NCBI RefSeq assembly: GCF_003121295.1
Contig: NZ_PHNC01000014.1
Location: 1-35,727 of the forward strand
Direction: 5' to 3'
DNA from: Streptomyces orinoci
Lineage (GTDB): Bacteria; Actinomycetota; Actinomycetes; Streptomycetales; Streptomycetaceae
DNA: 35,727 nucleotides
Under the pieces are notes generated by a model. That model had not been told where the DNA came from, ran no database searches, and saw only the letters and a program-made list of their open reading frames with translations. Below, piece by piece: positions 15,233-23,645 of this stretch (within the stretch, counting starts at the first letter, position 1; each line of letters begins with the position of its first letter). Position numbers and translations under genes: made by a program.

Positions 15233-16537
15233 CTAGGCAGCCGCCGCCGCGGGCAGCAGATGGCCGAGGAACCAGTCCCGGGCGAGCCCGGAGACCGCCT
15301 CCAGCGCACCCGGCTCCTCAAACAGATGCGTGGCCCCCGGCACGACCTCCAGCCGGTGCTCGCAGCGCAGGCGCGCCGCCGCCTGCCGGTTGAGGTCCAG
15401 CACCGTCTCGTCCTGTCCGCCGACGATCAGCAGGGTGGGCGAGCCGACATCCGGGAGCCGGTCCATGGCCAGGTCGGGGCGCCCGCCCCGGGAGACCACG
15501 GCCGCGATTTCGCCGGTGTGCGTCTCCGCGGCGGCCCACAGCGCGGCCGCGGCACCCGTGCTGGCGCCGAAGTAGCAGACGGGCACGGCCTCCTTGCGCA
15601 GCCAGACGGTCACCTCGGCCAGCCGGCGGGCCAGCGGCTCCACGGCGAAGACATTCGCCCGGTCCGCGGCCTCCGCCGGAGTGAGCAGATCGAACAGCAG
15701 GGTGCCCAGCCCGGCGTGGTTGAGCGCCTCGGCCACCGCGCGGTTGCGCGGACTGTGCCGGCTGCTCCCGCTGCCATGGGCGAAGGCCACCACCCCGACG
15801 GCACCGGCGGGCATGGTCAGCTCGCCCCGCAGGGCCACCGTACGGTCGTCCACCGCCACCTCCACCGGGGCGGTGGAGTGGATATGGGTGGCGGGCGCGG
15901 TGCCACCGGCATTGCGCCGGAGCAACTCGACGACCTCCTCGTCCTCGGTCTGGGAGAAGTCCCGGTACCACTCGCCGACCGCCGAGAACAGCGCCGGGGT
16001 GGACAGGCAGATCAGCTCGTCCACCTCGTGCCGCAGCTCCTCGGCCGCGTCCGGCGAGGCCACCGGCACCGCCAGCACCACCCGGGCGGCGCCCTGCGCC
16101 CGGGCCACCCGGCAGGCCGCGGAGGCGGTGGATCCGGTGGCCACCCCGTCATCCACCACCACCGCGGTGCGGCCCTCAAGGGACAGCCGGGGCCGTCCGC
16201 CGCGGAACCGTTCGGCCTGCCGCCGCAGCTGGGCCTCCTCGCCGCGCTGGACCTCGGCCAGGTCGTGCTCGTTCACCCGGCTCATCCGCATGATGTCATC
16301 GCGCACCACCCGTACGCCGCCCTCACCGAGGGCGCCGAAGCCCAGCTCACGGTGGTAGGGCACGCCCAGCTTGCGGACGATGATCACATCCAGTGGGGCG
16401 TCCAGCTCCCGGGCCACCTCATAGGCCACCGGCACGCCGCCGCGTGGCAGGCCCAGCACCACCGGATGTTCTCCGCGCAGGTGCGTCACCCGCTGGGCGA
16501 GGCGGCGGCCCGCATCCGCTCTGTCGTCGAATCGCAT
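15233..16537 (-). CDS. Phosphoribosyltransferase fused to dienelactone-hydrolase-like domain
   Basis: A 434-residue fusion. Residues 1-215 are a type I phosphoribosyltransferase with the PRPP loop VVVDDGVATGST (127-138). Residues about 225-434 are an alpha/beta hydrolase: oxyanion region FAHGSGSSRHS, nucleophile elbow GASTG, acid in GGQDET and the catalytic histidine in GATHLF. The combination is recurrent in actinobacteria near stress genes, but its reaction is unknown; it might release and hydrolyse a nucleotide-type or lactone substrate. ATG 16537 has a good ribosome site (GGGGAGG). The gene follows the HIT gene by 52 bp on the same strand and is likely co-transcribed. Confidence 0.9.
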   Translation of the reverse strand: MRFDDRADAGRRLAQRVTHLRGEHPVVLGLPRGGVPVAYEVARELDAPLDVIIVRKLGVPYHRELGFGALGEGGVRVVRDDIMRMSRVNEHDLAEVQRGEEAQLRRQAERFRGGRPRLSLEGRTAVVVDDGVATGSTASAACRVARAQGAARVVLAVPVASPDAAEELRHEVDELICLSTPALFSAVGEWYRDFSQTEDEEVVELLRRNAGGTAPATHIHSTAPVEVAVDDRTVALRGELTMPAGAVGVVAFAHGSGSSRHSPRNRAVAEALNHAGLGTLLFDLLTPAEAADRANVFAVEPLARRLAEVTVWLRKEAVPVCYFGASTGAAAALWAAAETHTGEIAAVVSRGGRPDLAMDRLPDVGSPTLLIVGGQDETVLDLNRQAAARLRCEHRLEVVPGATHLFEEPGALEAVSGLARDWFLGHLLPAAAAA

Positions 16538-16589
16538 GATGCACCTCCCCGCCCTTCCAGTATTCGGCCGCCGCGGCGACGGGCCAAGT

Positions 16590-17021
16590 TCAGCCTCCGT
16601 CCCCGTTGAGGGCGGCCCGTACCCGCCCCGCCACCTGCCCGGCCTCCTCCTCGGAGGCATAGCGGCCGCGCGGCCAGAAGAAGCCGCGCAGCCCGTCCCG
16701 GGGATTGCGGGGCACCACATGCACATGCAGATGGGGCACCGACTGGCTGACCCGGTTGTTGGCGGCCACCAAGCTGCCCGCGGCGGCCATGCCGCGCTCC
16801 ACCGCCCCGGTGATCCGCCGGATCCGTTCGAAGAACGGGCCGACCTGGGCGGCGGGCAGATCGGTGAGGGTGGCGGTGTGCCGCCGGGGCACCACCAGCA
16901 CATGCCCGGGAAACAGCGGGCGGGCGTCCAGGAAGGCCACCGCGGTGTTGTCCTCGAACACCAGATGGGCCGGGGCGGCACCGGTCACGATCGCGCAGAA
17001 GGCGCAGTTCGGGTCGGTCAT
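16590..17021 (-). CDS. HIT family nucleotide-binding hydrolase
   Basis: A 143-residue histidine-triad protein: CAFCAIVTG near the N-terminus (a CxxC pair typical of HINT proteins), FLDARPLFPGHVLVVPRRH, and the triad HLHVHVVPR. Such proteins hydrolyse nucleoside phosphoramidates or dinucleoside polyphosphates. ATG 17021 has GGAGAGG upstream; an in-frame start at 17072 would overlap the DUF72 gene and is less likely. It is divergent from the DUF72 gene (37 bp) and precedes the PRTase-hydrolase gene. Confidence 0.92.
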   Translation of the reverse strand: MTDPNCAFCAIVTGAAPAHLVFEDNTAVAFLDARPLFPGHVLVVPRRHTATLTDLPAAQVGPFFERIRRITGAVERGMAAAGSLVAANNRVSQSVPHLHVHVVPRNPRDGLRGFFWPRGRYASEEEAGQVAGRVRAALNGDGG

Positions 17022-17058
17022 GATGAGCCTCTCCGGTTCTCGGGGCAGGGATCGTCCC

Positions 17059-17820
17059 ATGCCCGTACTCATCGGAACCTCCGGATGGCAGTACCCGGAC
17101 TGGCGTGGCGTCCTCTACCCCGAGGGCTGCCCGCAGCGGCTGTGGCTGGAGGAGTACGCCCGGCACTTTGTGACCCTGGAGAACAACAACGCCTTCTACC
17201 GGCTGCCCTCGCCGGAGACCTTCGCCGCCTGGCGCGAGCGCACTCCGCCCGGGTTTGTGATGGCGGTCAAGGCCAGCCGCTTCCTGACCCATATCAAGCG
17301 GCTGCGGGAGCCGGAGGAACCGGTGGAGCGGCTGCTGCGGCACGCGGCCGGGCTGGGGGAGCGGCTGGGGCCGGTGCTGCTCCAGCTGCCGCCCACCCTC
17401 AAGGTCTCGCCCGGGCTGCTGGACACCGCGCTGGCCTGCTTCCCGGCCGGGATCCGGGTGGCGGTGGAGCCACGGCACGAGTCCTGGTGGACCCGGGAGG
17501 TGCGGCAGGTGCTGGAGCACCGGGGCGCGGCGCTGTGCTGGGCGGACCATGGCTCGCGCCCGGTGACCCCGCTGTGGCGGACGGCGCCCTGGGGCTATCT
17601 GCGCTTCCACGCCGGCCGGGCCCGGCCCTGGCCGCGCTACGGCCGTACGGCGCTGGCCAGTTGGGCGGGGCGGATCGCCGATGCCTGGCCGGACGGGGCG
17701 CAGGTGTACGCGTACTTCAACAACGATCCCGGCGGGGCCGCGGTCCATGACGCCCGGGTGTTCGCCGGGCTGGTACGAGGGCTGGGACGGACGGTCCCGG
17801 AGCCGCCCGGCAAGGACTGA
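17059..17820 (+). CDS. DUF72 domain protein (YecE-like)
   Basis: A 253-residue TIM-barrel-like protein of DUF72. Signature parts are IGTSGWQYPDWRGVLYP at the start, FAVKASRF-like FVMAVKASRFLTHIKRL, GPVLLQLPPTLK, VAVEPRHESWW, YLRFHAGR and YAYFNNDPGG near the end. The family's function is unknown; a nucleic-acid or nuclease role has been suggested only from structure and context. ATG 17059 is the family start. It stands alone between the divergent HIT gene and the L,D-transpeptidase gene 76 bp downstream. Confidence 0.93.
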   Translation: MPVLIGTSGWQYPDWRGVLYPEGCPQRLWLEEYARHFVTLENNNAFYRLPSPETFAAWRERTPPGFVMAVKASRFLTHIKRLREPEEPVERLLRHAAGLGERLGPVLLQLPPTLKVSPGLLDTALACFPAGIRVAVEPRHESWWTREVRQVLEHRGAALCWADHGSRPVTPLWRTAPWGYLRFHAGRARPWPRYGRTALASWAGRIADAWPDGAQVYAYFNNDPGGAAVHDARVFAGLVRGLGRTVPEPPGKD

Positions 17821-17896
17821 ATACCTGTCCCGAATGTCCCGAAAAAAACGGCCAGTTCACGTACAACCGTTCGGTGTCATCTGATGTCTTACCGGC

Positions 17897-18391
17897 GTGA
17901 CGACTACACAGAGGATCAGAACGCGGCTGGCCGTGCTGCTCGCGGCCGCGGGGCTGGCGGTGCCGCTGGCCCTGGCGAGCGGCGGTTCCGCACAGGCCGC
18001 CACCGACTCCCACCACAAGTGCCCCACCAATAAGGGGCGTATCGCCTGCGTGGATCTCACCCGGCAGATCAGCTGGATCCAGGACGGCAAGCGGATCACC
18101 TATGGACCGGTCCATATACGCTCCGGCCGCAAGGGATTTGTCACCCGGACCGGGCTGAAGCGCATCTATCTGCGCGACAAGGACCATATGTCCACGCTGT
18201 ACGACGTCCGCATGCCCTACAGCCAGTTCTTCGACGGCGGGGAGGCGTTCCACGCCATCGCCGGCAGCGTCTACTCGCCGCCCGGCTCCCATGGCTGCGT
18301 CAATATGCGGGTCAGGGACGCCAAGGCGTACTGGCAGCGGTTGCGCACCGGTGACGCGGTCTTCATCTACGGCCGCAAGCCGGGCACCTGA
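17897..18391 (+). CDS. Secreted minimal L,D-transpeptidase (YkuD domain)
   Basis: A 164-residue exported protein. The signal peptide runs to about residue 34 (LAVLLAAAGLAVPLALASGG, then AQA-A cleavage). The mature part is a bare YkuD domain with the catalytic motif His119...SHGCVNM, Cys134 being the nucleophile and His132 adjacent. It lacks the extra immunoglobulin or peptidoglycan-binding domains of the larger Ldt enzymes, so it is one of the smallest versions. The likely role is 3-3 cross-linking of peptidoglycan or protein attachment. It starts at GTG 17897. The upstream 76 bp is relatively AT-rich (a run of seven A) and probably contains the promoter. Confidence 0.92.
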   Translation: MTTTQRIRTRLAVLLAAAGLAVPLALASGGSAQAATDSHHKCPTNKGRIACVDLTRQISWIQDGKRITYGPVHIRSGRKGFVTRTGLKRIYLRDKDHMSTLYDVRMPYSQFFDGGEAFHAIAGSVYSPPGSHGCVNMRVRDAKAYWQRLRTGDAVFIYGRKPGT

Positions 18392-18399
18392 GCCGGTTC

Positions 18400-18423
18400 T
18401 CGCGGGGGCCGCCGCCCCCGCGA
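18400..18423. terminator. Perfect 10-bp hairpin between convergent genes
   Basis: Arms 18400-18409 and 18414-18423 (TCGCGGGGGC/GCCCCCGCGA) with a 4-nt loop. It lies between the stop codons of the L,D-transpeptidase and the PPOX gene, so it probably serves both. Confidence 0.85.
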
Positions 18424-18440
18424 GGGAAAGGGCCGCGGCC

Positions 18441-19067
18441 TCAGTAGAGATTCCTGGCGTAGTCGGGGCCGTAGTAGCGCTCCAGTTCCTCCAGCGAATC
18501 CTCCGGGCGCTCCATGGCCTGGGCGATACGGGCCCGGGAAGGCACCGCCTCCGGGTTCCAGGTCTCCTGCCGCCACAGCTCGGACCGCAGAAACGCCTTG
18601 GAGCAGTGGTAGAACACCTCCTCCACTTCCACCAGCAGGGCGACCCGGGGCCGGTGGCCGCGGACCGTCATCCGGTCGAAGAACGGGGCGTCGCTCAGCA
18701 GCCGCGCCCGGCCGTTGATGCGCAGGGTGTCGGAACGGCCCGGCACCAGATAGATCAGGCCCACATGCGGGTTGCTCAGCACATTGTGGAAGCCGTCCGC
18801 CCGCCGGTTGCCCGGCCGTTCGGGCAGCACAATGGTCCGGTCGTCCAGGACCAGGGTGAACCCGGCGGGGTCGCCCTTGGGGGAGACATCGCAACTGCCG
18901 TCCGCGGCCGAGGTGGCCACCAGGCAGAACGGCGAGTGGGCCAGCCACTGCCGGTCGATCTCACTGAGGCACGGGCGTTCCTTGTGCGCCACCCGGGGCA
19001 GCGGCTCGCCGAGCAGCGCGCGCAGCTCCGCCGGGTCCGTTATCTCCGTCAACTCGCTTGTTTCCAC
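18441..19067 (-). CDS. FMN-binding pyridoxamine-phosphate-oxidase-like protein (MSMEG_1061-type)
   Basis: A 208-residue split-barrel flavoprotein. Family features are LPRVAHKERPCLSEIDRQW, FCLVATSAADGSCDVSPKGDP, LPERPGNRRADGFHNVLSNP, GLIYLVPGRSDTLRINGRA, and the C-terminal FYHCSKAFLRSELW. These match the MSMEG_1061 family of FMN-dependent PPOX-type oxidoreductases. It starts at GTG 19067. It lies 25 bp behind the metallo-hydrolase gene and is the last gene of the mycothiol-dependent operon, which suggests a redox role linked to formaldehyde or aldehyde stress (inference). Confidence 0.88.
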   Translation of the reverse strand: METSELTEITDPAELRALLGEPLPRVAHKERPCLSEIDRQWLAHSPFCLVATSAADGSCDVSPKGDPAGFTLVLDDRTIVLPERPGNRRADGFHNVLSNPHVGLIYLVPGRSDTLRINGRARLLSDAPFFDRMTVRGHRPRVALLVEVEEVFYHCSKAFLRSELWRQETWNPEAVPSRARIAQAMERPEDSLEELERYYGPDYARNLY

Positions 19068-19092
19068 GCCGGCTTCCCTTTCCGCTGGGGGA

Positions 19093-19722
19093 TCAGTGGC
19101 CGCGGGCCAGCCACTCCCCGAGGTGCGGCGCTTCCGCGCCGATGGTGGTGGACTCCCCATGCCCCGTGTGCACCGTGGTGTGCGGCGGGAGGGCCAGCAG
19201 CCGCTCCCGGATGGAGGCGATGATGGTGGGGAAGTCGGAGAAGGACCGTCCGGTGGCGCCCGGACCGCCCTGGAAGAGGGTGTCCCCGGTGAACACCGCG
19301 TCCAGCGCGGGAGCGTACAGACAGACGGCGCCCGGGGCATGGCCCGGGGTGTGCAGCACGGTCAGCTCCATGCCGGCCACCCGCAGCACCTGGCCGTCCG
19401 ACAGCTCGCCGTCCGGCCCCCGGTCCGGATGGGTCAGCCGCCACAGCGGCAGATCGGCGGGGTGCAACAGCACGGGCGCACCGGTCAGTTCGGCCAGTGC
19501 GGGCGCGGCGTCGATATGGTCGTCATGGGCGTGGGTGCACACAATGGCCACCACTCGCCGGCCGCCCACCGCTTCCGCGATGGCCTCGGCGTCATGGGCG
19601 GCGTCCACCACCAGCACCTCGTGCTCGTCGCCGACCAGCCAGACATTGTTGTCCACCTCCCAGACCCCGCCGTCCAGCGAGAAGGTGCCCGAGGTGACCA
19701 GGTGCCCAATGGCGGCCGGCAT
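19093..19722 (-). CDS. Metallo-beta-lactamase-fold hydrolase, probable S-formylmycothiol hydrolase
   Basis: A 209-residue single-domain protein with the zinc motif THAHDDHID, a further histidine in TPGHAPGAVCLY, an aspartate in FTGDTLFQGG and a histidine in TGHGEST. These are glyoxalase II-like features. Its ATG overlaps the stop of the S-(hydroxymethyl)mycothiol dehydrogenase by 1 nt (TGATG). In actinobacteria this pairing is standard, and the hydrolase is thought to split S-formylmycothiol to formate and mycothiol. The role rests on context and family, and is well supported by the tight coupling. Confidence 0.9.
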   Translation of the reverse strand: MPAAIGHLVTSGTFSLDGGVWEVDNNVWLVGDEHEVLVVDAAHDAEAIAEAVGGRRVVAIVCTHAHDDHIDAAPALAELTGAPVLLHPADLPLWRLTHPDRGPDGELSDGQVLRVAGMELTVLHTPGHAPGAVCLYAPALDAVFTGDTLFQGGPGATGRSFSDFPTIIASIRERLLALPPHTTVHTGHGESTTIGAEAPHLGEWLARGH

Positions 19723-20807
19723 CAGAAGACCACCACCGAGCGCAGCACATCACCGCGGTGCATCCGCTCGAACGCGGCCTCCACCTCGGTCAGTTCGATG
19801 GTCTCGGAGACAAAGGAGCCCAGGTCCAGCCGGCCCTGCAAATGCAGGTCGATCAGCATCGGGAAGTCCCGGGAGGGCAGACAGTCCCCGTACCAGGAGG
19901 ACTTCAGCGCACCGCCGCGCCCGAAGACATCCAGCAGCGGCAGTTCCAGCTTCATCTCCGGGGTGGGTACCCCGACCAGGACCACGGTGCCGGCCAGGTC
20001 ACGGGCGTAGAAGGCCTGCCGGTAGGTCTCCGGGCGGCCCACCGCCTCGATGACCACATCGGCGCCGAAACCGCCGGTCAGTTCGCGGATGGCCTCGACC
20101 GGGTCGGTGTCCCGGGAGTTGACGGTGTGGGTGGCGCCCAGCTTCTGCGCGGTCCCGAGCTTGCGGTCGTCGATGTCCACCGCGATGATCCGGGCCGCAC
20201 CGGCCAGCCGGGACCCGGCGATGGCGGCGTCGCCGACCCCGCCGCAGCCGATCACCGCCACCGAGTCGCCCCGGCTCACCCCGCCGGTGTTGATGGCGGC
20301 ACCGATGCCCGCCATCACCCCGCAGCCCAGCAGCCCGGCCACGGCGGGCGAGACCCGGGGATCGACCTTGGTGCACTGTCCGGCGGCGACCAGGGTCTTC
20401 TCCGCGAAGGCGCCGATGCCCAGGGCGGGGGAGAGCTCCCGGCCGTCGGTGAGCGTCATCTTCTGCCGGGCGTTATGGGTGTTGAAGCAGTACTGCGGAC
20501 GGCCGCGCAGACAGGCCCGGCACTGGCCGCACACCGCCCGCCAGTTGAGGATCACAAAGTCACCGGGCGCCACCTCGGTGACCCCCTCGCCGACCGCCTC
20601 CACCACGCCGGAGGCCTCATGGCCGAGCAGGAAGGGGAAGTCATCGCTGATGCCGCCCTGCTTGTAGTGCAGATCGGTGTGACAGACGCCGCACGCCTGG
20701 ATCCGCACCACGGCCTCGCCGGGTCCGGGGTCCGGCACCACGATGGTCTCCACCCGGACCGGCTCGTCACGGCCCGGTGCGATCACCCCACGGACTTCCT
20801 GCGCCAC
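19722..20807 (-). CDS. mscR: S-(hydroxymethyl)mycothiol dehydrogenase
   Basis: A 361-residue zinc-dependent MDR dehydrogenase that oxidises the mycothiol-formaldehyde adduct to S-formylmycothiol with NAD. Seen: catalytic zinc ligands in CGVCHTDLH and GHEASG, the structural zinc cysteines in [15 protein letters not shown], the Rossmann motif [14 protein letters not shown], and family segments such as [14 protein letters not shown] and [14 protein letters not shown] that separate it from ordinary alcohol dehydrogenases. GTG 20807 has AAGGGG upstream and begins [12 protein letters not shown]. It is the first gene of the three-gene operon with the MBL hydrolase and PPOX flavoprotein. Confidence 0.95.
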   Translation of the reverse strand: MAQEVRGVIAPGRDEPVRVETIVVPDPGPGEAVVRIQACGVCHTDLHYKQGGISDDFPFLLGHEASGVVEAVGEGVTEVAPGDFVILNWRAVCGQCRACLRGRPQYCFNTHNARQKMTLTDGRELSPALGIGAFAEKTLVAAGQCTKVDPRVSPAVAGLLGCGVMAGIGAAINTGGVSRGDSVAVIGCGGVGDAAIAGSRLAGAARIIAVDIDDRKLGTAQKLGATHTVNSRDTDPVEAIRELTGGFGADVVIEAVGRPETYRQAFYARDLAGTVVLVGVPTPEMKLELPLLDVFGRGGALKSSWYGDCLPSRDFPMLIDLHLQGRLDLGSFVSETIELTEVEAAFERMHRGDVLRSVVVF

Positions 20808-20953
20808 GGTCAGGCCCCTTTCTGGTCTTTCCCGATCAGGTCTTCCTTGATCGTCTATGGGGCCACTCTCGCATGACCGTGCACGGCTTTCGACCGGGAG
20901 ACCCGGTGTCAGGGATTCGGGCCCGCCTCCGAGGGGTCGCCCGGGCATGGGCG

Positions 20954-21379
20954 TTACGGGCTCTCGACCCAGCCGTGGTGGGTGGCCAGGCGGAGCAGGC
21001 GCTGGCGGGTCTGGAGGATGTGCTCGGCGGTCATGCCGGGCGCCGAGCCCAGCAGGGCCTCGGTGACCTCGTCCAGGAACTCCTTGGCGGACAGGACATC
21101 GCAGTCGCCGTCCTCCCCGCCGCTGCCGGTGGCGTAGCCGCCCGGCTGGGGGGAGACGGAGCGCGGAGCCGCGGCCCGGTCCAGCAGCCGGACCTGGGAG
21201 GCCTTGAGCCCCCGGTCGCCCTCCTCCACCAGGAACTCCACCAGAGCGCCCGGCACAATCAGGCGCTTGTCCGCGTCCACGTCGTTGACGTGCATAAAGA
21301 CATCCTCGCCACCGGTGTCCGGCGCGACGAACCCATAACCGCGGAACTCATCGAAGCGAATTATCTTACCCGTGACCAC
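20954..21379 (-). CDS. Cold-shock-domain protein with long C-terminal extension
   Basis: A 141-residue protein. Residues 1-67 are a cold-shock domain with RNP1-like GYGFVAP and RNP2-like DVFMHV, implying single-stranded RNA or DNA binding. The second half is an acidic linker ([10 protein letters not shown]) and a helical segment ([15 protein letters not shown], then [20 protein letters not shown]) not found in ordinary CspA-type proteins of about 67 residues. GTG 21379 is chosen because GGTGGGG lies 8 nt upstream and the homologous start is x[11 protein letters not shown] 21385 is an alternative. The gene lies between the mscR operon and the pseudopeptide operon, all on the minus strand. Confidence 0.9.
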   Translation of the reverse strand: MVTGKIIRFDEFRGYGFVAPDTGGEDVFMHVNDVDADKRLIVPGALVEFLVEEGDRGLKASQVRLLDRAAAPRSVSPQPGGYATGSGGEDGDCDVLSAKEFLDEVTEALLGSAPGMTAEHILQTRQRLLRLATHHGWVESP

Positions 21380-21463
21380 AGACACTTCCCCACCTACACC
21401 ACGAGACAGCACCGGTCTGATCCACAGACCCGAGGGGACCCTATCCACTGCCCGGGTGTTGCA

Positions 21464-21490
21464 CAATCCCCGCCGGGGCGGCGGGGATTG
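21464..21490 (-). terminator. Terminator of the pseudopeptide operon
   Basis: Perfect 12-bp stem (21464-21475/21479-21490) with a 3-nt loop, 12 nt after the stop of the MDR gene. It marks the downstream end of the six-gene operon. Confidence 0.82.
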
Positions 21491-21502
21491 CGGGTGACAG
21501 GG

Positions 21503-22438
21503 TCAAGTCCCCGGTTCCAGAAGCACTTTGCCCTTGGTGCGGCGTCCGGCCATGGCGCGGTGCACCGCCGCGGCCTCGGACAGCGGAGCTACCCGGTCCA
21601 GGTGCGGGGCGAGCCGCCCGTCCCGTACCAGGGCGAAGAGCCGCTCCACGGTGGCGGTGAACACCGCCCGGTCATCGACCACTTGCTGCATCCACAGCGC
21701 GTGCAGCCCCAGGGACCGCTCGGTCAGCTCCGCCAGGGCGGGAGTGGTGGGTTCCTGGCCCCGGTGCCCGTAGTAGACCAGCCGTCCGAAGGGCGCCAGG
21801 GCCGCCAGCACCGGCCGCAGACCGGGCCCGCCCAGCGAGTCCAGGTAGAGGCCGACGCCGCCGGGCACCACCCGGGTCACCTCCTCGGGGGAGGCGATGG
21901 CGTGCCGGGCTCCGGCCTTGCGCACCAACTCCCGTTTCTCCTCGGTGGAGGCGATGCCGACCACGGTGGACGCGCCCAGGGCGAGGGCGAGTTGGACCGC
22001 CAGATGCCCCACCCCGCCCGCCGCGGCGGACACCGCCACACTCTCGCCCGGTGCCAGCCGGCCCACCGTGACCAGGGCCGCATGGGCGGTGCAGCCCTGT
22101 TCCAGCAGGGCGGCCGCGGTGCGGTCGTCGATGTCCTCCGGCAGCTCCACGCTGTAGGCGGCCCGGACCGCGGCCACCTGGGCGTAGCCGCCGCCGGTGC
22201 GCAGCAGCGCGGCCACCCGCCGCCCGTCGCCCCGGCGGCGGCCGACCACCTCGGCGCCGGGCACCGCGGGCAGCGCGGGCGGCCGGTAACTGCCTTGCCG
22301 CACATGGAGATCCGCGTAGTTGACGCCGGCCAGGGTGACATCCACCAGGAACTCGCCCTCGCCGGGGACGGGTTCGGGGATGTCCCGGACCCGCAGCACC
22401 TCGGGGCCGCCGAAGCGGTCCATCACCACGGCTCGCAT
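21503..22438 (-). CDS. MDR-family quinone-oxidoreductase-like enzyme, probable reductase of the pseudopeptide operon
   Basis: A 311-residue NAD(P)H-dependent medium-chain reductase of the zinc-free quinone oxidoreductase type: MRAVVMDRFGGPEVL start, GVNYADLHVRQGSY, the nucleotide-binding stretch SAAAGGVGHLAVQLA, and VYYGHRG. No zinc cysteine cluster is present. It is the last gene of the six-gene operon, starting 5 nt after the amidinotransferase stop, with a hairpin terminator behind it. By comparison with ketomemicin biosynthesis it is a good candidate for reducing the alkylidene-malonyl-CoA intermediate left by the MaoC-type dehydratase (inference; the ketomemicin dehydrogenase is called KtmC as I recall). 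Confidence 0.87.
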   Translation of the reverse strand: MRAVVMDRFGGPEVLRVRDIPEPVPGEGEFLVDVTLAGVNYADLHVRQGSYRPPALPAVPGAEVVGRRRGDGRRVAALLRTGGGYAQVAAVRAAYSVELPEDIDDRTAAALLEQGCTAHAALVTVGRLAPGESVAVSAAAGGVGHLAVQLALALGASTVVGIASTEEKRELVRKAGARHAIASPEEVTRVVPGGVGLYLDSLGGPGLRPVLAALAPFGRLVYYGHRGQEPTTPALAELTERSLGLHALWMQQVVDDRAVFTATVERLFALVRDGRLAPHLDRVAPLSEAAAVHRAMAGRRTKGKVLLEPGT

Positions 22439-22443
22439 CCGGC

Positions 22444-23589
22444 TCAGCCTCCCAGGTAGTCCTCGGGCGCGGACCCCTCGCGCACGGTGTCCAGGGTGAA
22501 GCAGTGCAGTCCGCCGCCGAAGAGCCGGCGGTGCCGGTGGCGGACCGGCACCACGGTCAGCCGGTGGCGCTCCAGGGCCTGCATCAGCTCCGGGCAGGCG
22601 GAGTTGACCAGTACGGTGTCCGGGGAGACGGACAGCACATTGAGGTCGATATAGCGGCTGGTGAGCACCAGGTCATCGTCGTCATAGACGGGGAACTGGT
22701 TGTCCCGGGGCTCCGGCGGGAAGATCATGTCCCAGCTCTGGAGCCGCTTGGGCAGCCGGTCGGCGATCTGCGGGGAGCGCACCAGCAGCAGCCCGGGGCG
22801 CAGCGCCAGTACGGTGCTGTCCAGATGGTCGGTGGCCAGGGCGTCCAGGCGGTGCAGACGCAGCCGTCCGGCCAGATGGCGCTCCAGCCACTCATAGCCC
22901 AGGGCGTGGTTGGCGGTGGAGACGTTGACCAGGACGTCCCGGCCCAGCCTCAGGCACTGGGCACCGTCGATCATCATCTCCAGCCCCACGTCATAGGGCG
23001 AGGGCCGGGGATCGACGATGGGTTCCAGCAGTTCGCCGGGCGGGCTGTCCTCGGTGATCCGGGAGATGTCGAAGGAGGCGTCGGTCATCAGCGGCCGGGG
23101 CATCACGCTCCAGCGGGCGCCGCGCCGGAAGTACTCGGCGAAGACCGGTTTGAGGAACTGGGTCTCGAAGTAGCGGGCGCGCACCTGGGGCGCGGTCTCG
23201 ATGATCTCGTCGCCGAAGATGATGCAGTTGTCGCGGACATTGAGGGCGGGGATCACTCCCGCGGTGAAGGTGGGGGTACGGACCTCCCGGGTGCCCGGGT
23301 CCAGGCGGGCGGGCCGGTGCACGGTGATGCCCAGGGAGGTGAGGATCTCGGCCATCTGCTCGACGTCCTCGTTGAGTTCCTCGAGGTAGCGCCGTTTGAT
23401 GGGGCTGCGGCCCTTGGCGCCGTCCTGGCCCGGTGGCAGATGGCGCGGGTAGTACATCTGGTCGTAGGGCATCTCGGGGTGGAAGAACAGGTCGAAGGAG
23501 AGCTCGCGTTCATGGCAGGAGTAGTTCTCCGCCGATCCCAGGATCACTTCACGCAGCGGGGACCAGCCGTCATAGCTGTTGAGGCGCAT
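22444..23589 (-). CDS. AGAT-type amidinotransferase
   Basis: A 381-residue member of the arginine:glycine amidinotransferase family (AGAT, StrB1, CyrA, SxtG). The catalytic set is visible: nucleophile Cys363 in GGGLHCFTLD, His255 in DHLDST and an acidic partner, probably Asp208 in MIDGAQ. The fold markers NVRDNCIIFGDEIIE and LTSRYIDLNVLS are also present. The enzyme would move an amidino group from arginine to an amine, here probably an amino acid that becomes the guanidino N-cap of the product. It starts at ATG 23589, 56 bp behind the ATP-grasp gene; 5 bp separate it from the MDR gene. Confidence 0.9.
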   Translation of the reverse strand: MRLNSYDGWSPLREVILGSAENYSCHERELSFDLFFHPEMPYDQMYYPRHLPPGQDGAKGRSPIKRRYLEELNEDVEQMAEILTSLGITVHRPARLDPGTREVRTPTFTAGVIPALNVRDNCIIFGDEIIETAPQVRARYFETQFLKPVFAEYFRRGARWSVMPRPLMTDASFDISRITEDSPPGELLEPIVDPRPSPYDVGLEMMIDGAQCLRLGRDVLVNVSTANHALGYEWLERHLAGRLRLHRLDALATDHLDSTVLALRPGLLLVRSPQIADRLPKRLQSWDMIFPPEPRDNQFPVYDDDDLVLTSRYIDLNVLSVSPDTVLVNSACPELMQALERHRLTVVPVRHRHRRLFGGGLHCFTLDTVREGSAPEDYLGG

Positions 23590-23645
23590 GGGAGCCTTTC
23601 ACCTGTCGCGGATGGGGAGTTGGGTGACGGATCCGTTGGCGCGGG

